Positions 51,713-57,490 of a stretch of 57,490 nt of DNA are shown piece by piece. Both the position numbers and the translations under genes were made by a program. Position 1 is the first letter of the stretch, and every line of letters begins with the position of its first letter. The DNA is from Lachnospiraceae bacterium. GTDB lineage: Bacteria > Bacillota > Clostridia > Lachnospirales > Lachnospiraceae. The DNA is taken from positions 1 to 57,490 of the forward strand of contig JAEEXY010000011.1 in NCBI GenBank assembly GCA_016288005.1. Direction: 5' to 3'. Under the pieces are notes generated by a model. The model did no database searches. It was not told the origin of the DNA and was given only the letters and a program-made list of their open reading frames with translations.

Positions 51713-53572
51713 TTATTCGGCTATGTCATCCAGCATCTTTTCCAACTGCTGTTTCTCGTAAAGTCTCTCGTAGATGCCGCCGAGCTTCATCAGCTCCTCG
51801 TGCGTTCCGTATTCCGCCACTCTGCCCTCGTTCAGGACCATGATGTGGTCGGCGTTCTGTATCGTGGATATGCGGTGCGCGATGATAACGGTCGTTTTTC
51901 CGGCCCTTACTTCCTTAAGGTTTGAAAGGATCTGTTCCTCGGTATCCGTGTCGACAGCCGAGAGCGAATCGTCAAGTATCAGGATCGGAGCGTCTTTCAT
52001 CAGAGCTCTCGCGATCGAAGTCCTCTGTTTCTGGCCTCCCGACATCGTAACGCCCCTCTCGCCTATAACAGTGGCATACTTCGCGGGGAATTCAACGATA
52101 TTGTCATGTACGCAGGCCTGTTTTGCCGCCTCCTCGACAGCGGGCAGATCGTTGTAAGCGGCGTTGACCTTCTCGTAGCGGTCCGCCTGATCCTCCTCGA
52201 GATAAGCGTTAAGCTGCACCGTGGATTTCCTGAGAGTGGAAAGCGAGAACTTCTCTTCGGGCATATCTATCTTTTTTCTCACGCCGAACGCGATATTGGC
52301 CTGAATGGTGTCTGAGAACAGGAAATTGTCCTGCGGCACATATGCTATGTCGTTCCTGAGCACAGAGAGCGGGATCTCAGAGATCGGATGCCCGTCAAAA
52401 AGGATCTGTCCTTCGGTAGGCTCATAGAGCCTCACGAGCAGATTTGCGATCGTAGTCTTTCCGCAGCCCGTCTTGCCTATGATGGCAAGCGTCGAGCCCG
52501 CGGGTACTTTGACATTGATATCGTGCAGCGCTTCGGGAAGCTCCGGCAGATATCTGAACGAGAGGTCCTTAAGCTCGATGCCGCCCTTCAGATGCCCGAT
52601 GCCGCTGTCCCTGCCCGTATCGGTGATCTCGGGCTTGGCATCGAATATCTTTCTGAGACGCTTCATCGCCGCGTGTCCCTGTGTAAACGAAGCAACGCTG
52701 TCGCCCACCGCGATCATCGGCCATACGAGCATGCCGATGTACTGGTTGAACGCGACAAAATGTCCTACGGATATCTGACCGTGATATACGAGCCATCCTC
52801 CGTAGAGCAGGGCGATCGAACGGCAAATACCGATGACCAGCTCTATGGCCGGCATGAATATCATGTTGGTCCTTATCAGTTTGAGGTTTTTCTTCCGGTT
52901 GTTCATGTTGACCTTCATGAACTCTTCCTGTTCGCGCTTTTCCTGCACGAAAGCCTTGATAACGCGCACGCCGGAGAAGCTCTCCTGCACACGGTCGCTC
53001 AATTCGGAGAAAGCCTCGTTTTTCTCAACATAGTATTTATCTACGACCAGACAGTAATAGAGCGCGCCGCCCAGGATCACGAGCATGGGAATGCAGGCCG
53101 CCAGAGTCAGGCGCCCGTCGACGTATCTCACCATCTTAAACAGTACCATCACAGTCATAACGATGGCGTCGAACACGGAAATGACCGCGGGACCGATCGC
53201 CATTCTGATGGCCGAGATGTCATTGGTAAAATGCGCCATCAGGTCGCCGGTTTTGTGCTCATTGTAATAATGCTGCGAAAGCCCGGTCAGGTGCTCGAAG
53301 AGATCGTCTCTCATCTCGCGCTCGATCTTTCGCGCGGTAACGAACAGGAACCATCTCCAGCCGAAGCGTCCCAGCGCCATACCGAGTCCGCAGAGGAATA
53401 TCATCAGAATGATCCTCGCGATATCGGCCGAAGTCGATCCGCCCGTGCCCAGTGTGTCCGTCACTTCGCCGGTCAGCTGGGGTATGAAAACGCTCAGCAG
53501 ATCGACACCGAACAGGACAAGTATTCCCATCAGATATTTAAACCAGTATTTCCTAACGTAACCGAACAGCAT
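51713..53572 (-). CDS. ABC exporter half-transporter, BmrC/YheI-like (Asp in Walker B)
   Basis: 619 residues. Walker A GKTGCGKTT, signature MSGGQKQRTSIAR, Walker B ILILDDSLSAVD where Asp replaces the catalytic Glu, so this half forms the non-hydrolytic site of a heterodimer. A loop of about 45 residues (MPEEKFSLSTLRKSTVQLNA through YNDLPAVEE) is inserted between Q-loop and signature. Its GAGGT ribosome site lies inside the end of the dpp fusion gene, two bases of gap, which couples the importer and exporter tightly. Confidence 0.92.
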   Translation of the reverse strand: MLFGYVRKYWFKYLMGILVLFGVDLLSVFIPQLTGEVTDTLGTGGSTSADIARIILMIFLCGLGMALGRFGWRWFLFVTARKIEREMRDDLFEHLTGLSQHYYNEHKTGDLMAHFTNDISAIRMAIGPAVISVFDAIVMTVMVLFKMVRYVDGRLTLAACIPMLVILGGALYYCLVVDKYYVEKNEAFSELSDRVQESFSGVRVIKAFVQEKREQEEFMKVNMNNRKKNLKLIRTNMIFMPAIELVIGICRSIALLYGGWLVYHGQISVGHFVAFNQYIGMLVWPMIAVGDSVASFTQGHAAMKRLRKIFDAKPEITDTGRDSGIGHLKGGIELKDLSFRYLPELPEALHDINVKVPAGSTLAIIGKTGCGKTTIANLLVRLYEPTEGQILFDGHPISEIPLSVLRNDIAYVPQDNFLFSDTIQANIAFGVRKKIDMPEEKFSLSTLRKSTVQLNAYLEEDQADRYEKVNAAYNDLPAVEEAAKQACVHDNIVEFPAKYATVIGERGVTMSGGQKQRTSIARALMKDAPILILDDSLSAVDTDTEEQILSNLKEVRAGKTTVIIAHRISTIQNADHIMVLNEGRVAEYGTHEELMKLGGIYERLYEKQQLEKMLDDIAE

Positions 53573-53574
53573 GT

Positions 53575-55953
53575 TCAGACCTCGATTCTTCCGTTGTTGA
53601 TGTTATATACCTTGTTGCATATTCTCGAGACAAGTCTCCTGTCATGCGAGATGATGACGAATGTCAGATTTCTCTCTTTCTTAAGTCTCATCAGCAGCTC
53701 GAGCACCTGCTCCCTGATCGTTACATCAAGGGCAGATACGGGCTCATCCAGAATAATTAATTCGTGATTTAATATTATATTCAAAGCTATGGAAACACGC
53801 TGTCTCTGGCCTCCCGAGAGCTGTGAAACCTTTCTGGTCACGAGGTCGTCATCGAGTTCGACGTCCCTCAGTGTCCTGGCAACGAGCTCCTTTGCCGCAG
53901 CCGGATCCGTATTGCCCGACAGGCGCAGCGGCTCCTCAAGTATCCTGCCCACGGTCATCGAAGGGTTAAGGCTGCTCATGGGATCCTGGAATACCATGCC
54001 CGGACGGGCGCAGTTAAGCTTCATCTGTCCCTTTGTGTACTGCTGCAGCCCCGCTATGGCCTTTACCAGAGTGGTCTTTCCGCAGCCCGAAGGACCTACG
54101 ATGCCCACGCAGTCGCCGCGGCAGATCGTCAGATCCACGTCTTTGATAACGGTGTTGAACGACTTTTTCGAGAACAGGAACTTGCCCCTGTTGCGGTACA
54201 TTACCGAGAAATCCTTTAGCTCGACGATAGGCTCGCCCTCAGGTTTATCCTCCAGGTACGATCTGTCGGCAAATGCAGCGGCCAGGAGATTCCGGCCGTA
54301 CTCGCTCTGCGGATGCACGAACGCCTGCGCGCTGACATTCTCGTCGTCGCTCTTATTGATCTCGAGTTCCTCAACTATCCTGCCGTCCTTGAGCACGAGT
54401 GCCCTGCCGCAGATCGAAGCGATAACCTCCAGATCGTGCGAGATCAGTATGATCGAGGTGCCGTATTTCCTGTTGATCTTTTTGAAAATGCCGAGGATCA
54501 CATCCACGATATCCGCATCGAGAGCCGTTGTGGGCTCATCCGCGAATATCGTCTCAGCTCTCGCCACGAGCGCCATCGCGATCATGACACGCTGCCTCAT
54601 GCCGCCCGAGAGCTCGTGAGGATACATGCCGTAGAGCCTGTCGGGATCCTCAAGTCCGGTATCCGCCATCGCGTCAAGGACTCTGGCTTTTTGCTCCTTT
54701 TCGCTCAGATGCGATGCGTGCAGCTCCAGTATCTCGTCTATCTGCCAGCCGATCGTCTTTACCGGGTTCAGTGAAGTCATGGGCTCCTGGAAGATCATCG
54801 CGATCTTGCCGCCCCTGATCTTAGTCATGTCCTGCTCGCTCATATCCGCGAGGCTCCTGCCGTCGAGCAGGATATCGCCGCCCGTGATCAGCGAGGTGTC
54901 CGAAGCTATGCCGAGTACCGAAAGCGCGGTCAGGCTCTTACCCGAGCCCGATTCGCCGACGATACCGAGTATCTCGCCCTTTTTCAGGTCAAAGCTGATG
55001 CCCTTTATCACTTCGTTCACGCCGTCTTCATCGATAAAACCGACATGCACGTCTCTCAGCGAAAGCCTGGTATCTTCGGGCCAGTCTCCCGTGTTGTCGC
55101 GCGCGGCCAGCTCTTCTCTTCTTCGAGCCTGCGCCTTTTTCTTTATCTGTCTGAAATTGATCGCCGATACTCCGACATTGCCGCTGATCAGCGAGATGCC
55201 GAGGATCGCGGTCACCATCGTAAGGCTCGTAAAGAACATGTACCAGGGCGCCCCGTAGATGTAGACCTGAGCCTCCGCGAGCATGCGTCCGAGGCTCGGA
55301 TCGGGCGGCTGTACGCCGAGTCCCAGGTAACTCAGTCCCGCCTCAGCCAGAACCGCGTTGTTAAGTCCCACCAGTACCGATGACCAGAAAACAGGCATCG
55401 TGTTCGGCAGGATATGTACAAATATAATACGAAGATCGGACGCTCCCATGAGCTTTGCGTTCGCCACATAGTCGCGGTTGCTCTCCTCGAGGAACTCCGA
55501 GCGCATGATCCTCGCGAAGCTCGGGATAAATACGATACCGAGCGAAATGCAGATGTTCATCGTACCCTTGTCAAGAATACTGACCACAACCAGCGCCAGC
55601 AGTATGCTCGGGAACGATGCCAGACCGTCGTTCAGTCTCATCAGCACCTCATCGACCACTCCGCCGTAGTATCCGGTCAGCGCGCCGACGAGTCCGCCGA
55701 TGACCGCGCCTACGGCCACCGTGAATACCGCTATCAAAAAGGTCGATCTCGCGCCCTCTATGACTCTGCAGAATATGTCACGTCCGAAGTTGTCGGTACC
55801 GAATATATGCCTCAGTGAAGGAGCATGAAATATAGCTCCGTAATCCATCTCATTTACGTTGTAAGGAAGCCAGAAAATCGATAATACTACAGGGATAGAA
55901 ACTAGAAGTACCATTATTATCCCGATCACTAAATCGCGATTTAGTTTTTTCAT
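53575..55953 (-). CDS. Triple fusion of peptide ABC importer: DppC permease, DppD ATPase, DppF ATPase
   Basis: 792 residues in one uninterrupted frame. Residues 1-270: DppC/OppC permease (HIFGTDNFGRDIFCRVIEGA, the EAA loop NRDYVANAKLMGASDLRI, GLSYLGLGVQPPDPSLG). About 300-560: DppD-type ATPase (GESGSGKSL, FQEPMTSLNPV, LSGGMRQR, IFADEPTTALD). About 580-790: DppF-type ATPase (GPSGCGKTT, FQDPMSSLNPS, LSGGQRQR, IILDEPVSALD). All catalytic motifs are intact. These are usually three genes. GGAGG precedes ATG 55953. The DppB partner is the next gene upstream; the receptor may be the truncated protein at 57447. Confidence 0.93.
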   Translation of the reverse strand: MKKLNRDLVIGIIMVLLVSIPVVLSIFWLPYNVNEMDYGAIFHAPSLRHIFGTDNFGRDIFCRVIEGARSTFLIAVFTVAVGAVIGGLVGALTGYYGGVVDEVLMRLNDGLASFPSILLALVVVSILDKGTMNICISLGIVFIPSFARIMRSEFLEESNRDYVANAKLMGASDLRIIFVHILPNTMPVFWSSVLVGLNNAVLAEAGLSYLGLGVQPPDPSLGRMLAEAQVYIYGAPWYMFFTSLTMVTAILGISLISGNVGVSAINFRQIKKKAQARRREELAARDNTGDWPEDTRLSLRDVHVGFIDEDGVNEVIKGISFDLKKGEILGIVGESGSGKSLTALSVLGIASDTSLITGGDILLDGRSLADMSEQDMTKIRGGKIAMIFQEPMTSLNPVKTIGWQIDEILELHASHLSEKEQKARVLDAMADTGLEDPDRLYGMYPHELSGGMRQRVMIAMALVARAETIFADEPTTALDADIVDVILGIFKKINRKYGTSIILISHDLEVIASICGRALVLKDGRIVEELEINKSDDENVSAQAFVHPQSEYGRNLLAAAFADRSYLEDKPEGEPIVELKDFSVMYRNRGKFLFSKKSFNTVIKDVDLTICRGDCVGIVGPSGCGKTTLVKAIAGLQQYTKGQMKLNCARPGMVFQDPMSSLNPSMTVGRILEEPLRLSGNTDPAAAKELVARTLRDVELDDDLVTRKVSQLSGGQRQRVSIALNIILNHELIILDEPVSALDVTIREQVLELLMRLKKERNLTFVIISHDRRLVSRICNKVYNINNGRIEV

Positions 55954-56027
55954 TTTCGACCTCCTTTCTTAATTCTATGTTTATGAAAAATACTGTTTTT
56001 CCGGTCGTACACCCCATGCATCATAAG

Positions 56028-56963
56028 TTACACGCGAGGGTCTATTACCTTATATATGATGTCCACGATCAGATTGACTAAGAGTACCGAAGCGGCAATG
56101 TAGAGCACTATAGCCTGCACCACATTGAAGTCGCGGTTGGCTATCGAGTTGACCAGGAGCCTGCCCATACCGGGGAGGTTGAATACCTGCTCGATCATGA
56201 TGCTGCCCGCGAGTACCTCTGCCACTATCAGTCCGATAAAGGTGATGACCGGCATCATGGAATTGCCGAGCACGTGCTTCCACATAACACCGTGCAGATT
56301 GTTGCCCTTGGCGCGCGCCGTCCTGATGTAGTCGCACGCGAGCTGTTCCTTGACGCTCGCCTTCATATACTGTACCGTCATCGCGATCTTGGGGATAGCC
56401 ACGCTGATCGCGGGGAATATCATAAAACTGAAAAACCTGCCCGCGTTTTCCGACAGGGGAACATATCCTCCCGGAGTGAACGCTTTCAGCCATATGCCGA
56501 ATATCAGCGTCACCAGCAGACCGGTAACAAACGACGGAATAGCCATAAATGTGATCGCGGCAGCCTCAGAAATCCTGTCGGCCGTTCCTCCCGGCCTGGC
56601 CGCCGTCAGCAGCCCGACAGGCAGTGAAACCAGAGCTATCAGTACGATCGACATTCCCGCGAGAGACAGAGTCACGGGCAGACGCGATCCGATCAGTTCC
56701 GTCACGCTGATGCCCTCATACCGCATCGACATACCGAAATCGCCGCGCACGGCGCCTTTGAGCCATATAACGAACCGCTCTCCCACCGGCCGGTCATAGC
56801 CGTACTCCGCGCGAAGGGCCTCTATAGCCTCGGGAGTGGCCTCGGTTCCTAGCTTCGCTATCGCGGCGTCACCCGGCAGCACCTGGAACATCAGAAAGGA
56901 CAGCATGGCCACACAGAATATGGTCAGCAGGAACGATACTATCTTCCTTATATAAAAATTCAT
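56028..56963 (-). CDS. Peptide ABC importer permease, DppB/OppB type
   Basis: 311 residues with six helices. MNFYIRKIVSFLLTIFCVAM, LPGDAAIAKLGTEATPEAIE, LRAEYGYDRPVGERFVIWL (the OppB periplasmic motif), the EAA-type loop DYIRTARAKGNNLHGVMWKH, and VFNLPGMGRLLVNSIANRDF are diagnostic. First gene of the operon; AAAGGAGGGC of leader repeat B supplies the ribosome site. The 74-base gap to the fusion gene has no obvious structure. Confidence 0.94.
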   Translation of the reverse strand: MNFYIRKIVSFLLTIFCVAMLSFLMFQVLPGDAAIAKLGTEATPEAIEALRAEYGYDRPVGERFVIWLKGAVRGDFGMSMRYEGISVTELIGSRLPVTLSLAGMSIVLIALVSLPVGLLTAARPGGTADRISEAAAITFMAIPSFVTGLLVTLIFGIWLKAFTPGGYVPLSENAGRFFSFMIFPAISVAIPKIAMTVQYMKASVKEQLACDYIRTARAKGNNLHGVMWKHVLGNSMMPVITFIGLIVAEVLAGSIMIEQVFNLPGMGRLLVNSIANRDFNVVQAIVLYIAASVLLVNLIVDIIYKVIDPRV

Positions 56964-56975
56964 CCGCTATATGCC

Positions 56976-57036
56976 CTCCTTTCGTTTCGCATCAGGCACT
57001 CGCAGTTCCGGCTTCGCCGGAGTCTGCTTGCCTTTC
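56976..57036 (-). repeat. Leader repeat, copy B
   Basis: 61 bases on the minus strand ending in the dppB ribosome site. Left arm (13 bases) identical to copy A at 35816-35872, right arm 29 of 31 the same. The loop holds a TCCGGC-GAA-GCCGGA hairpin absent from copy A. Confidence 0.75.
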
Positions 57037-57049
57037 ATTTCGTAAAAGT

Positions 57050-57074
57050 AAAGGGCGGGAATTGCCCGCCCTTT
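57050..57074 (-). promoter_or_regulatory. 5'-terminal hairpin of the dpp transcript
   Basis: AAAGGGCGGG pairs with CCCGCCCTTT (10 pairs, 5-base loop). The dpp promoter -10 ends five bases away, so the mRNA should begin at or inside this stem. Such 5' hairpins shield RNA from 5'-end-dependent decay. Confidence 0.6.
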
Positions 57075-57078
57075 TAGC

Positions 57079-57107
57079 ATTGTATGCTCACTTGCGCAAC
57101 AGGTCAA
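57079..57107 (-). promoter_or_regulatory. Promoter of the dpp/exporter/LacI operon
   Basis: Minus strand TTGACC, 17-base spacer, TACAAT. Confidence 0.8.
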
Positions 57108-57121
57108 GCACAAGTTGCGCA
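57092..57121. promoter_or_regulatory. Inverted/direct repeat operator over the dpp -35
   Basis: GCGCAAC-N13-GTTGCGC brackets the -35; each side contains TTGCGCA, repeated 23 bases apart (57092 and 57115). Likely binding site of a repressor or activator, possibly the LacI-type protein at the end of the operon. Confidence 0.55.
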
Positions 57122-57177
57122 GTTTATCAAAATTTTAAATTTACCCGGATTCCGCCTGATATCAGTAATATAGGGCA

Positions 57178-57191
57178 TGGAAGCGCTTTCG
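57178..57191. promoter_or_regulatory. Cre-like palindrome in the divergent dpp control region
   Basis: TGGAAGCGCTTTCG shares the core GAAGCGCTTTC with CcpA sites but misses the cre consensus at two positions. Lies 41 bases upstream of the plus-strand promoter. Confidence 0.4.
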
Positions 57192-57231
57192 GAAACCCGG
57201 TTACACGAAAACAGTTTATCGCAGTAACGCA

Positions 57232-57260
57232 TTGACAAAGCAATTCGATAATGTTATTAT
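57232..57260 (+). promoter_or_regulatory. Promoter of the truncated exported-protein gene
   Basis: TTGACA, 17-base spacer, TATTAT on the plus strand. RNA would begin near 57267, about 180 bases before the start codon. Confidence 0.88.
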
Positions 57261-57283
57261 AGTAAAACCAAGCTGATGACACA

Positions 57284-57389
57284 ATAAGGTTACAATTCGG
57301 GGTTAGGTTCGAAAAAAACTGCGGTCAACTTTTTTCGAGCCTTTTTTACTTTATTATAAGCTCTTGTCGCTGGCTTTTTGTAACCTTAT
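57284..57389 (+). promoter_or_regulatory. Structured leader: 12-bp closing stem around an internal terminator
   Basis: ATAAGGTTACAA (57284-57295) and TTGTAACCTTAT (57378-57389) are perfect complements. Between them GGTTCGAAAAAA pairs with TTTTTTCGAGCC (57306-57341), followed by TTTTTT: a complete terminator about 75 bases after the transcript start. A further ACGACC/GGTCGT hairpin lies downstream. Fits an attenuator; ligand or signal unknown. Fills most of the 483-base gap 56964-57446 along with the dpp control sites. Confidence 0.65.
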
Positions 57390-57446
57390 GACGACCGATC
57401 ACGGTACAGAGGTCGTACAGCAGATTATAGAATAAGGGAGGAAGAA

Positions 57447-57490
57447 ATGAAAAGGATTAGTTTCAAAACCTTTTTGGCGCTTTTCCTTGC
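57447..57490 (+). CDS. Start of an exported protein, possibly the peptide-binding receptor
   Basis: GGGAGGAAG precedes ATG 57447. Only 14 complete codons are visible: MKRISFKTFLALFL, the start of a signal peptide. Its place opposite dppB suggests the missing peptide-binding protein of the importer, but nothing in the visible residues proves it. Confidence 0.6.
   Translation, partial: MKRISFKTFLALFL

Noticed and set aside
57284..57389. Interpretation of the 12-bp inverted repeat as a small transposon
   Set aside because: No convincing target duplication beside the ends and no second copy seen in the window; the promoter and terminator positions favour a leader RNA.
1..57490. tRNA, rRNA, CRISPR array, insertion sequence or prophage genes
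   Set aside because: None seen on either strand; no transposase, integrase or direct-repeat array was recognised.

Overview
The window looks like chromosomal DNA of an anaerobic, gut- or rumen-type Firmicute, most likely a Lachnospiraceae member. The reasons are the infC-rpmI-rplT order with an AUU-started infC, UgpC-type sugar ABC systems, proteins resembling the Lachnospiraceae families DUF5716, DUF5717, DUF6240 and DUF1461, GGAGG-type ribosome sites and TTGACA/TATAAT promoters. The genus cannot be fixed from this sequence. Base composition is about half GC, and nothing stands out as recently acquired. I saw no tRNA, rRNA, CRISPR array, transposase or phage gene.

Layout. (1) 1-11774, minus strand: a nearly unbroken run of small protein, SurE, HAD-guanylate kinase fusion, two DHH phosphoesterases, RDD membrane protein, a complete Ugp-like ABC importer, a staphylococcal-nuclease-like lipoprotein and a lipoprotein with an OB-like region that runs off the left edge. 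Read together it could be a system for cutting, importing and dephosphorylating extracellular nucleic acid. (2) 11882-14981: MOSC protein, a Cthe_2159-like carbohydrate-binding lipoprotein with a ComEC-like metallo-beta-lactamase lipoprotein, and a DUF2161 nuclease-fold protein. (3) 14964-22699: a pectin/galacturonate operon (uxaB, uxaA, GH28, sugar isomerase-like, GH105) divergent from its LacI regulator, with an operator at each promoter. (4) 22790-32250: a ten-gene carbohydrate ABC cluster with LplB/LplC-type permeases, a 741-residue binding protein, two UgpC-type ATPases and five small unknown membrane proteins; a cre site and an operator-like site lie at its head.

(5) 32457-39957: FNT channel, Nudix hydrolase, a FliK-like protein behind a sigma-28-type promoter, DUF1461 protein, S9 peptidase and glyA. 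(6) 40080-46985: a four-gene operon of unknown function (large beta/helical-repeat protein, actin/Hsp70-fold protein, TPR protein, coiled-coil membrane protein), the best candidate for an undescribed cellular machine. (7) 46986-47519: non-coding and rich in structure, with a large cruciform-like element and a possible C-rich-loop small RNA. (8) 47449-48850: the infC-rpmI-rplT operon with a leader attenuator. (9) 48861-56963: peptide ABC importer (dppB plus a dppC-dppD-dppF triple fusion), a BmrC/BmrD-like heterodimeric exporter and a LacI regulator in one operon. (10) 56964-57490: a divergent control region with a leader repeat shared with 35.8 kb and a second leader carrying an internal terminator before a truncated exported protein.

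How the parts work together. Regions 3 and 4 fit intracellular breakdown of imported oligogalacturonides: the GH28 and GH105 enzymes have no signal peptide, and the ABC cluster shares an operator motif with the uronate operon. Regions 6 and 9 are operons whose gene combinations are not explained by standard pathways.
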